A DNA stretch of 37,379 nucleotides from a virus. The notes beneath the pieces are model-generated. The model made no database searches, was not told the origin of the DNA, and saw nothing but the letters and a program-made list of their open reading frames with translations. Positions within the stretch are counted from its first letter, which is position 1; every line of letters begins with the position of its first letter. The translations under genes and the position numbers were made by a program. The stretch covers positions 1 to 37,379 of IMG/VR virus record IMGVR_UViG_3300008050_000120. One strand, 5' to 3'. Shown piece by piece: positions 30,490 to 37,379 of the stretch.

Positions 30490-31177
30490 AAACGAACGCT
30501 TCGCAAACAGCATACGTGATATATTTAATGGTAATTCAAATTGGTCACAGCGTAGAGTTAAAGTTGCTTCTTTGATTGACACTAGTGGCAAGGGTGAAGT
30601 TAAACATGTCCTTATGAAAGAGCAAGTTTTTAACAAGGCTTTTTGTGGACTTTCTACATATTCTCCTTATTATGTAAGCGATATTGTCAGCAGACTCGTT
30701 TCTAAATTCCCTGACCTAGGAGATGCTCTTCTTAAATCAGAAATAGAAACAGTACGAACACTTATTTTGGAAAAATGTCTTTTTACAGATGTAAAGGTAT
30801 TGGATAAGTTTGCAAAATCAGGCACCAGCTCAGAGAAGAGATTTGCGGCAAAGGTTTGCTCTATTGCCGCCCTAAGAGGTTTGACTAAAGATGATGATTA
30901 TGTTGTTCGCAAGCTAGCTTTTGAGAGGCTAGGTCCCGCAGAGTGCTTAGATGAAATGCTCACAGATAAGCGAGCAGACATTAGAGCTATGGGCGCGGCG
31001 GCTGCTCCCTATGGGTATAAGAAGATAGGCGAAGTTATTATGAAGGAAATCGCAAAGCGTCCGTTTACAATAATGGTATCAAAGGTTCCAAGAGAATTTC
31101 TTCCGCTTATATTGGCGAATAGAAATCTTAAGTCTAAGTGGGTGGCAGAGCTTGTGCAGCAGAGAATGGATCAGTAA
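30479..31177 (+). CDS. HEAT-repeat-like protein
   Basis: 232 aa; GTG at 30479 (or 30482), behind aggaga and overlapping the DHH gene by 11 nt. Short helical repeats (KRFAAKVCSIAALRGL; DYVVRKLAFERLG; ADIRAMGAAAAPYG) are typical of HEAT/ARM arrays. Probably a protein-binding scaffold. Similar in character to 12725 and 31229. Confidence 0.65.
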   Translation: MVDKNERFANSIRDIFNGNSNWSQRRVKVASLIDTSGKGEVKHVLMKEQVFNKAFCGLSTYSPYYVSDIVSRLVSKFPDLGDALLKSEIETVRTLILEKCLFTDVKVLDKFAKSGTSSEKRFAAKVCSIAALRGLTKDDDYVVRKLAFERLGPAECLDEMLTDKRADIRAMGAAAAPYGYKKIGEVIMKEIAKRPFTIMVSKVPREFLPLILANRNLKSKWVAELVQQRMDQ

Positions 31178-31228
31178 TTCTTTTCATAAAGAGTTATACA
31201 CTTGTAAAAACTGTAGGAGATAACAAAT

Positions 31229-32131
31229 ATGTTTGATGAATTAAATGATTTTAAGAAAACCAGCAGTGGATCTTATCAGAAGATAGAATATAATGAGGTT
31301 TTGAATTATGCCTTAGATGGTGCGCTTGAAGCTTTAACTTATTACGACGGCGCCGGGGCTAATTCGATTATTAACGATGATACCTTTTCTTTTTTATGGG
31401 AATCTTGCCCGGAAAAAAGAGATAAACTTTTGGGGGTTATTCTGTCGAAAGCAGAAAACTCAAACTTTAATTACAGAGGGGCTCTTACTTATGACTATTG
31501 CCTGTGTTGGGCAAAGCAGTTTTATGATTATCTCTCTGCACAGGAAGAGCTATCCAAGGATGCTTTTCGCGCAAAGATGAGATTAACTCCTGTCGTAGAT
31601 AGGACGTATGACTATCTGGCTGCACTGTCTGATGCTGAACTTCGGCAGAACGCTGATGCTTCGGACTCTATCAAGAGAGCCGGCCTAGAGAATTCTGTGG
31701 ACTCAAACTTTTTTGATTACTGCTTCAGCAAGGTAAAGCGAGCGCCTGGGTCAGTCAATGAAAAGAGTCACATTCTTAATGCGGCAGCAGAACGTGGCGC
31801 ACTGTCAGACAGTCTTGTCAAGGCTATTGCTAAGTCTTCTCCTATCTCATTAAAACGACAGGTTGCCGCTCACCTATCTGATGTCGTCAGTAGCAACAGG
31901 AGGCGAAGTAAGCATCGGATATCTGATGAAGAGCGAGAACTTTATGAGAATAAAGTTGTCCATGCCGAATCCCTGATTATGTTGTTTGCAAGCACCGCTG
32001 ATTACAAAGTTATCGCTAGTCTAGCAGACTGTATTTCTAAGGATAATTTTCCCTGGATTATGCCTGCTGTATCTTCGATAAATCATTATTGGCTTACTAA
32101 AAAAGTAGAGAGGGCCATAGAGGCCGAATAG
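31229..32131 (+). CDS. Helical repeat-like hypothetical protein
   Basis: 300 aa, ribosome site aggaga. All-helical, with units such as SDSLVKAIAKSSPISLKRQVAAHLSDVV and a conserved-looking DEERELYENKVVHAESLIMLF. No catalytic motif. Likely same class as the preceding gene; function unknown. Confidence 0.65.
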   Translation: MFDELNDFKKTSSGSYQKIEYNEVLNYALDGALEALTYYDGAGANSIINDDTFSFLWESCPEKRDKLLGVILSKAENSNFNYRGALTYDYCLCWAKQFYDYLSAQEELSKDAFRAKMRLTPVVDRTYDYLAALSDAELRQNADASDSIKRAGLENSVDSNFFDYCFSKVKRAPGSVNEKSHILNAAAERGALSDSLVKAIAKSSPISLKRQVAAHLSDVVSSNRRRSKHRISDEERELYENKVVHAESLIMLFASTADYKVIASLADCISKDNFPWIMPAVSSINHYWLTKKVERAIEAE

Positions 32132-32145
32132 CCATTGGAGGCAAA

Positions 32146-32334
32146 ATGGGTTCTGAAAGAGAAGTTTTCTTAAACATAAGAGTTATCAATAGAGATACGA
32201 ACATCGTTTATGAGCACTCCAGTGTGCCGTTGGACCATGTAGAGATTTTGAGAATGAGTCCTAACCTTAGGGTCGAAGTAACGGGAAGGGCTAGGGGCGG
32301 AAGGCGAAGTGATAAGAACGCTAATAATCGTTAG
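32146..32334 (+). CDS. Small hypothetical protein
   Basis: 62 aa with ttggagg upstream. Strands (EVFLNIRVINRDTNIVYEHSSVPL) and a basic end (TGRARGGRRSDKN). Overlaps the next gene by 26 nt. Confidence 0.6.
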   Translation: MGSEREVFLNIRVINRDTNIVYEHSSVPLDHVEILRMSPNLRVEVTGRARGGRRSDKNANNR

Positions 32335-32914
32335 TGTAATAATTATACTTAGCTTCTCTGTGGTTAACGCGGAGCCTTACAAGTCAAAGTATATAGAAGA
32401 TATTCCAACAACTTGGGTTGTAGATGATTCTGTAGCTATGTCAAATCGAGCTTTAGATTATACCGTTTCATATCAATCGGATAAGAACAAAGACCTTCTG
32501 GTGGCTTATCCTCCGGAAGATATAAAGAACTCTTTGAACGAGATAGTCTCATATTACATGCTCTTTATGAAAAAAGAGGGAATGTCTTCGGCTGATTGCA
32601 GAATTGGGTTTAGCCCAAATATTTTTATTATAAGCAAAGAGAGGATGCTATCTGAAGATAGATTCTTGGCTTATTTTAAGTCTATAGGTTGGGACGGCGG
32701 AATTGTATATGCTTTTTATGATACGACTCCTGAGATTAAAGCCAATCCGGCAATCTTGCTGACAGATTTGTCTCCGCGACAAAACTATTTATCATTAGCT
32801 CACGAAATGGCCCACTACATGTGGGATAGGCAATGTCTGGTTAATTCGTATGGGAATAACTCTGAGTTATTTGCAAGCAAATTTGAGGCATATATCAAAG
32901 ATAACACTAAGTAA
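32309..32914 (+). CDS. Exported HExxH metallopeptidase-like protein
   Basis: 201 aa from GTG 32309 (ggaaggcgaa upstream). A classic signal peptide (MIRTLIIVSVIIILSFSVVNA, likely cut after Ala21) precedes a domain with HEMAH at 165-169 and a downstream Glu-rich helix (SELFASKFEAYI) that can give the third zinc ligand. Expected to act in the periplasm or outside the cell; perhaps lysis, superinfection block or host-surface change. No closer family is recognised. Confidence 0.72.
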   Translation: MIRTLIIVSVIIILSFSVVNAEPYKSKYIEDIPTTWVVDDSVAMSNRALDYTVSYQSDKNKDLLVAYPPEDIKNSLNEIVSYYMLFMKKEGMSSADCRIGFSPNIFIISKERMLSEDRFLAYFKSIGWDGGIVYAFYDTTPEIKANPAILLTDLSPRQNYLSLAHEMAHYMWDRQCLVNSYGNNSELFASKFEAYIKDNTK

Positions 32915-32932
32915 ACGTTGAGGAAAGAAGTT

Positions 32933-33274
32933 ATGACATATTTTGAAACACAGGTTCTATCGAGGCTTGACTCTATTGATGTAAGGCTTGCTGCAATAGA
33001 GGGAAGATTCGAAGAAGCTACAAGCTTTGCCAGTGATATGATTAATGATGAAGGCGGAGTGTTGGGATCTTTTGATTTAGATTCATTTAAGAACATTATG
33101 GCCTCTATTGTAAGTCCAGAGAAGCTAGCAGAGGCTTCCGATCTTGTTTCTGAGGTTGGGCCACTCCAAGAGTTGTCCGAAGCCTTACAGGGCTTTCGGG
33201 AGAGACTGGAGGGTGCTAGGGTTAGACTTATGGATGAAGCAACGGATCCTTCCACGGAAGAAGAAGTTGAATAG
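32933..33274 (+). CDS. Coiled-coil hypothetical protein
   Basis: 113 aa from ATG 32933 (aggaaag upstream); TTG 32918 rejected. Heptad-like helix (TQVLSRLDSIDVRLAAIEGRFEEA) and an acidic tail. No family. Last gene before the tandem promoters. Confidence 0.65.
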   Translation: MTYFETQVLSRLDSIDVRLAAIEGRFEEATSFASDMINDEGGVLGSFDLDSFKNIMASIVSPEKLAEASDLVSEVGPLQELSEALQGFRERLEGARVRLMDEATDPSTEEEVE

Positions 33275-33284
33275 AAGTTTTCTG

Positions 33285-33316
33285 ATATCATTTTACCCCC
33301 CACTATACAATGGCGA
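33285..33316 (+). promoter_or_regulatory. Phage promoter motif, copy 6
   Basis: ATA at 33285-33287, 14 nt with TTTTACCCCCC, ACTATAC at 33302-33308, then AATGGCG. First of two in tandem. A CGAGGG/CCCTCG hairpin (33314-33330) follows at the likely transcript start. Confidence 0.62.
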
Positions 33317-33384
33317 GGGATGCGCCCTCGGTTGTCCGAAAAATCACTCAAACAACAAAGAAACACAGCAACCGATATTTTTTA

Positions 33385-33416
33385 ATATCATTCGGGCATC
33401 TACTATATTGGGACGT
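33385..33416 (+). promoter_or_regulatory. Phage promoter motif, copy 7
   Basis: ATA at 33385-33387, 14 nt, ACTATAT at 33402-33408, then TGGGACG. Exactly 100 nt after copy 6. The spacer is less C-rich than in the other copies. It drives the MoxR/VWA genes. Confidence 0.62.
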
Positions 33417-33457
33417 GGAACCCTCCACGAATTGAATAAGCTGTAAGGAGATACACT

Positions 33458-34534
33458 GTGAATATTAGTCAGACCAAGGATATTCTGAAGAATATGCCTA
33501 ACGATAAGTCCATTATGCTTCACGCGAAGCATGGTGTTGGTAAGTCCTCTGTCGTGCGACAGGTTGTTGATGAGTTGTCGGCGGAAACTGGAGAGGATTA
33601 CGGCTTTTGGGACGTAAGACTTTCGCAGTGCGAAGTCGGTGACATTAAGGGAATGCCGCATAAGGACGTTAAGAAGGATGTTATCCGCTTTCTAAAGCAG
33701 GAGTGGTGGCCGCGCGACCAGAACTCAAGGGGAATTCTCTTCTTTGACGAACTGAACCGTGCATCGAAGGACGTTCTACAGGCTGTTTTCGAGATTTGTC
33801 TCGACCGTCGCCTTGACGGAGAGAAGCTGCCTGATGGTTGGCGCGTAGTTTCGGCTGTTAACTCAGACGATGATTACGATGTTGTCGAGCTTGACCCGGC
33901 ACTCAATGACCGTTGGTTCCACATTGATTTCGACCCGTCTACCGCTGAGTGGATGGATTGGGCGCGAACTGAAGATGTGCATAAGGCTGTGATTGAGTTT
34001 GTTAACCGCAACCACAACCTTCTTGACCCTCCGGTTGGAAATCTGGAAGCTGGTCGAACTTATCCCTCTCGGAGAAGCTGGGTCGCATTCAGTGATACCC
34101 TCATTCATATGAGTCTAGACACTCGAACTGATGATGGTATGCTCACTCAGGTTGCTAAGGGATGGCTCGGTCGAGAAATCGCCGTTATGTTCCAGAAGTT
34201 TCTAACGAATGAGTTCTCTCAACTTCGACCGGAAGAGGTTGTTGATTCTTTCGACAAGATTAAGGATAAGGTTGAGGCCGCTTGTAATGATATCGAAGTA
34301 ATTGCCGCCCTTTCTCGGTCGGTTGTGGCAGAGGTTAACAGCCGAAGCCTTACTAAGATGAAGACTAAGCAGCGAGATAACCTGCGTTCCTTCTTCATGA
34401 TGCTGCCAAATGATGTTGCGTCACAGGCATGGGTTTCTATGCTCGGTGGTGCGAAGACTAAGAAGATTGTCATGGAATGGCAGTCAGATGAGGTCTTCCG
34501 AGAGCATCTGAAGCAGATTTACCTCTCGAACTAA
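33458..34534 (+). CDS. MoxR-type AAA+ ATPase
   Basis: 358 aa from GTG 33458 with aaggag. Walker A AKHGVGKS (23-30), Walker B GILFFDEL (92-99) followed by NRA, and the sensor region SAVNSDDDYDVVELDPALNDRW, typical of MoxR ATPases. The C-terminus is helical. Paired with the VWA gene 72 nt downstream, as in RavA-ViaA-type modules that remodel or insert cofactors into target complexes. It uses more C-ending and GC-rich codons than its neighbours, suggesting strong expression. Confidence 0.9.
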   Translation: MNISQTKDILKNMPNDKSIMLHAKHGVGKSSVVRQVVDELSAETGEDYGFWDVRLSQCEVGDIKGMPHKDVKKDVIRFLKQEWWPRDQNSRGILFFDELNRASKDVLQAVFEICLDRRLDGEKLPDGWRVVSAVNSDDDYDVVELDPALNDRWFHIDFDPSTAEWMDWARTEDVHKAVIEFVNRNHNLLDPPVGNLEAGRTYPSRRSWVAFSDTLIHMSLDTRTDDGMLTQVAKGWLGREIAVMFQKFLTNEFSQLRPEEVVDSFDKIKDKVEAACNDIEVIAALSRSVVAEVNSRSLTKMKTKQRDNLRSFFMMLPNDVASQAWVSMLGGAKTKKIVMEWQSDEVFREHLKQIYLSN

Positions 34535-34606
34535 TCTAGTTTGGCCCACAGGTAGGCACAGGGTTATCAGGTGTCTAGACTTTCATTTAAATAATCGGAG
34601 ATTATT

Positions 34607-35752
34607 ATGGCAAACACAGAAGCAAGAAACAGGCTTAACTCAGCTATCTCAAAGCTAGTTGCATTCCAGCCTCTTTATGGAGAGGTCTTCCTCTTTTTGA
34701 ACAAAAAGGAGCGCATTGATATCCCCACTATGGCAGTCGGAGTTATTCGCCGTGTAGACCTTGCTCTATACTACAATCCCGATTTCATTAAGGGCCTATC
34801 TACAACTGAGCTTAGAGGCGTGCTAAAGCATGAGGCTCTGCACATTCTCCTTCACCACCTTACTCGTTCAAAGCACTTTGCTTATAACATGAAGGGGTAT
34901 AACATCGCCGCTGATGCAGCGATTAACTGTCATATTGAGGGGCTCCCAGAGGGAGCTATTTATCCCTCGACTCTTGGCGTCCCTGATAACCAGTCGGCAG
35001 AGTGGTATTATGAGAAGCTGAAGAAGGAGGGAGAGGAATCGGGGAAAGGCTTCGACGGAGTTGGAGATAAGTACGGTGACCCTCTAGATGACCACTCCAT
35101 GTGGGGCGACTTTGATGATGATATTGTCGAAGAGAAGATTCGGGGCATTGCCGAAAAGGCTATCAAGGCTCAGGAAAAGAAGGGTTGGGGCAACATTGCA
35201 GGCGGCATTGCTGCACGAATCATCGCGGCTAACAAGCCGGTAGTCAACTGGAAGAAGGAAGTCCGATGGTTCATCAACAAGCTCGTACTGATGGGTCGTA
35301 AGACCACGCGTATGCGCCCGAACCGACGTTACGGATTTATCTCACCTGGGTCAAAGCGTAATTACACAAGTCGATTGCTTGTGGCGTTTGATACATCCGG
35401 TTCTGTCTCGGATAAGCAGCTAGAATACTTTGCTACGGAATTAAACGGAATGATTGACCACGTCAAGGTTGATTTCATTCAGTTTGATACCAAGATTTAC
35501 GGAAAGCCTGTTGATTTTTCAAAGAAGAAGTCAACACTCACTATCAAGGGACGTGGCGGCACCTGTTTCGCTCCGGTTATTCAGTTGGTTGATGAGATGA
35601 AGTATGATGGACTCTGTATCTTTACGGATGGTTATGCTCCCTTCCCGGCAAAGCCAAAGGCTCGCGTTCTTTGGGCAGTTTGCAAGCAGGATGAAGGCGT
35701 TAATTTCCCTTACGGCAAAAAGGTCGTAATTGAACAGAATAATAAGGTATGA
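34607..35752 (+). CDS. VWA-domain metallopeptidase-like partner of MoxR
   Basis: 381 aa. The N-terminal part contains KHEALHILLHHL (HEALH at 75-79), a putative metallopeptidase domain; the C-terminal part is a von Willebrand factor A domain with MIDAS DTSGSVS (262-268) and the later IFTDG. This two-domain plan matches the DUF2201 type proteins that accompany MoxR ATPases. ATG 34607 after ggag. A terminator follows. Confidence 0.88.
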   Translation: MANTEARNRLNSAISKLVAFQPLYGEVFLFLNKKERIDIPTMAVGVIRRVDLALYYNPDFIKGLSTTELRGVLKHEALHILLHHLTRSKHFAYNMKGYNIAADAAINCHIEGLPEGAIYPSTLGVPDNQSAEWYYEKLKKEGEESGKGFDGVGDKYGDPLDDHSMWGDFDDDIVEEKIRGIAEKAIKAQEKKGWGNIAGGIAARIIAANKPVVNWKKEVRWFINKLVLMGRKTTRMRPNRRYGFISPGSKRNYTSRLLVAFDTSGSVSDKQLEYFATELNGMIDHVKVDFIQFDTKIYGKPVDFSKKKSTLTIKGRGGTCFAPVIQLVDEMKYDGLCIFTDGYAPFPAKPKARVLWAVCKQDEGVNFPYGKKVVIEQNNKV

Positions 35753-35780
35753 TAAGTTAGAAGCTAAAGCTTTTAACTCG

Positions 35781-35817
35781 AAAGGGGGCGGGGAATTATC
35801 CTTTGCCCCCTTTTTTT
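35781..35817 (+). terminator. Rho-independent terminator
   Basis: Stem AAAGGGGGC (35781-35789)/GCCCCCTTT (35805-35813) and a T-run to 35817. It ends the MoxR/VWA operon, 11 nt before the next gene. Confidence 0.92.
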
Positions 35818-35827
35818 GGGGTAATTA

Positions 35828-37021
35828 ATGATACACGAGATTTCTAAAACACACAGCAGGATTTCCACAATCATTGTGGCTTTTAATGCTGGCTCACGAG
35901 TAGAAACGAAAGGAAAATATAACTCTGGTATATCTCACATGCTGGAGCACTCTCTATTTAAGGGTACAGCAACGAGAAACGCATATGACATTCAGAGACA
36001 GATAGGATTTTTAGGAGGTTCATCTAATGCATTCACTTCGCATGAAGGAGTGGCATACTTTATCTCTGTTCCATTTGAGAACCTAGAGATTTGTATGGAC
36101 ATTTTGTCGGATATGGTTTTTAACCCTATCTTTCCAGAGGATGAAATTAATAGAGAAATAGAGGTTGTAAAAGAAGAAGAAATGTCATCTTTAGATGATG
36201 TATCTTCGTATATGTGGGATCATTTTTCTGATGAATTTTTCAGCAACTATTTGACAAAGCCAGTGATTGGTACGCAGGAATCTATCGCAAAATTCTCTGC
36301 TGATGAAGTGAGGCGTTTTCACGCTCAATTCTGTAATAGAAGCGATGCTATAGTATCTGTTTGTAGTAACTTAAAGAAAAAAGATACAAAAGCCCTCCTA
36401 AATAGGTATTTTGGAAAGGCTAATGGAAAAATAAAGAATCCTCACAAGTTTAGGGAATCCGAGTATAAGAATCGAAGATATAGTGAGCTTTCAAGGGGTG
36501 GAATTGAGCATTCATATGTTTGGCTTGGAATGCCGTCCAAGCCTACTAACTCTGAGATACGAAGCCCCATTATGGTGCTAACAACTCTTCTCGGAAGAGG
36601 TATGGACTCAAGACTCTTTGAGGAAGTACGCGAAAAGAGAGGACTTGTTTACAGTATCTCTGCCGGAACGACTGATTTTCAGGGCGGCGGAGCATCCCTG
36701 GTGGAGTTTTCGACAAGAGAAGAAAATATAACTCCGGCAATAGAAATTGTAGACAAGGAGTTAACTAGGATTAAAATCAGTATGCCTAGCGAAGAAGAGG
36801 TCCAGAGGGCCAAGAATAAGATCAAGTCTTCATTCTATTCTGCTATGGAAGATAGTTACAGTTTGGCCTATTGGGCAATTAGACGGAGGCTTAAGGGCCT
36901 TCCTTCTATCGAAGATTACATGGCCGGAGCAGAGGCGGTAACTCCCGCCGAGGTTTCCGAGGCAGCGAATGAAATCTTTGATCAGAGCAGACAGTTTACC
37001 GTTATCTGTAGAGGAGAATAG
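35828..37021 (+). CDS. M16 family zinc peptidase (insulinase-like)
   Basis: 397 aa. The inverted zinc motif HMLEH is at 37-41, with the acidic second ligand region INREIEVVKEEE near 107-118, in the normal M16 distance. The C-terminal half carries the M16 signature (LGRGMDSRLFEEVREKRGLVYSI) common in the non-catalytic repeat. Full-length for the compact bacterial PqqL/mitochondrial-processing type. M16 peptidases are unusual in phages; proteolysis of phage or host proteins after infection is inferred. Start ATG 35828 lacks a strong ribosome site (ggggtaatt). Confidence 0.9.
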   Translation: MIHEISKTHSRISTIIVAFNAGSRVETKGKYNSGISHMLEHSLFKGTATRNAYDIQRQIGFLGGSSNAFTSHEGVAYFISVPFENLEICMDILSDMVFNPIFPEDEINREIEVVKEEEMSSLDDVSSYMWDHFSDEFFSNYLTKPVIGTQESIAKFSADEVRRFHAQFCNRSDAIVSVCSNLKKKDTKALLNRYFGKANGKIKNPHKFRESEYKNRRYSELSRGGIEHSYVWLGMPSKPTNSEIRSPIMVLTTLLGRGMDSRLFEEVREKRGLVYSISAGTTDFQGGGASLVEFSTREENITPAIEIVDKELTRIKISMPSEEEVQRAKNKIKSSFYSAMEDSYSLAYWAIRRRLKGLPSIEDYMAGAEAVTPAEVSEAANEIFDQSRQFTVICRGE

Positions 37022-37216
37022 ATGGAAGATTATTGGTTATTTGTTTTTGTTACTGCGCCAGGTTCACCGCTTCATGCTACTGGAATTTTCCCTCCAGAAA
37101 TGGAAGAGGAAGCAGTGAAATATGCCGAGGATGGAAATGGTTATAGGACCATAAGAAAGTCTACTTGGAAATTCGGGCCGCTTCCGCATTACAATGATAC
37201 TATTCCATTTGAATAA
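37022..37216 (+). CDS. Small hypothetical protein
   Basis: 64 aa immediately after the M16 stop (TAGATG). Aromatic-rich start (EDYWLFVFVTAPG) and HYNDTIPFE end. No family; the ribosome site is the aggaga at the end of the M16 gene. Confidence 0.6.
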   Translation: MEDYWLFVFVTAPGSPLHATGIFPPEMEEEAVKYAEDGNGYRTIRKSTWKFGPLPHYNDTIPFE

Positions 37217-37369
37217 TAAGGCATAACTACAAAGCAAGGAAATGAAGTTACCCCGATTGTAGCGGGTGGGCCTTATGGGCATGGTTAAGTGGGTGGTTGC
37301 TTGATCAATTAATTAGGATAAGCGGATGTGAAGATTTTGCCCGGGTCAGTGTGGGCGGAAAGGAGTTGA

Positions 37370-37379
37370 ATGATGAATT
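37370..37379 (+). CDS. Start of a further gene (partial)
   Basis: ATG at 37370 preceded by aaaggag at the right distance; the window ends after three codons. Positions 37217-37369 contain no convincing gene. Confidence 0.4.

Noticed and set aside
32815-33366. 183-codon reverse-strand Ser-rich frame
   Set aside because: Antisense shadow of two plausible plus-strand genes with ribosome sites; Ser-rich composition is typical of such shadows.

Overview
The window looks like part of a large (probably jumbo) tailed dsDNA bacteriophage genome. Nearly all genes lie on the plus strand, closely packed, many with ATGA/TAATG overlaps. It has many small unrecognised genes plus phage-type nucleic-acid enzymes: an RNA ligase, an ATP-dependent DNA ligase, a FEN-type 5' nuclease, a DHH phosphoesterase, two tRNAs, a phage sigma factor and a GroEL. 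Homing elements are present: a split intein with its endonuclease, and a GIY-YIG endonuclease. No terminase, capsid, tail or DNA polymerase gene is visible. The host cannot be named from sequence alone; genome-encoded CCA ends on the tRNAs and an RpoH-like sigma factor fit a Gram-negative bacterium.

Layout. 1-2.7 kb: an RNA ligase gene broken in two by a split intein directly after the active-site lysine motif, with a Vsr-like (EDxHD) endonuclease gene between the halves. 2.7-4.3 kb: two mini-genes, a roughly 440-nt promoter-hairpins-terminator unit that looks like a structured non-coding RNA, then tRNA-Asn and tRNA-Gly. 4.3-8.3 kb: small genes, the GIY-YIG endonuclease and DNA ligase. 8.3-9.9 kb: a tandem array of five paralogous small genes. 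10-13.8 kb: RpoH-like sigma factor, methyltransferase, nucleotidyltransferase-fold protein and a helical protein. 14-19.4 kb: TilS-like tRNA lysidine synthase, a Cys-rich conserved protein, FEN nuclease, type II glutamine synthetase and a SpoU methyltransferase. 19.5-20.4 kb: a reverse-strand gene. 20.5-24 kb: GroEL and small genes. 24.1-27.9 kb: candidate virion or delivered proteins (HExxH protease, peptidoglycan-binding-like segments, a short repeat). 27.9-32.9 kb: adenylosuccinate synthetase interrupted by an in-frame TGA in a strong hairpin, DHH phosphoesterase, helical-repeat proteins and an exported HExxH protein. 33-37.3 kb: tandem promoters, a MoxR-type AAA+ ATPase, its VWA partner and an M16 zinc peptidase.

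Regulation. Seven plus-strand intergenic sites share an ATA triplet exactly 14 nt upstream of an ACTATA(T) box, usually with a C-rich run between. I read these as a phage promoter class, possibly used by the phage's own sigma factor. They precede the ncRNA, tilS, the small gene after groEL, the 27.9-kb operon, the MoxR operon (twice), and one site points antisense into the reverse-strand gene.

The observations most worth checking are: (1) the stop-containing 30-nt insert in the P-loop of the adenylosuccinate synthetase, with a UUCG-capped hairpin reminiscent of the T4 gene 60 translational bypass; (2) the fractured RNA ligase with split intein and nested endonuclease; (3) the seven-member promoter family; (4) the structured RNA unit at 3.3-3.73 kb; (5) a helical hairpin motif shared by four otherwise unrelated proteins; and (6) the five-gene paralogue array whose start codons lie inside a conserved Tyr-Glu codon pair of the preceding gene.
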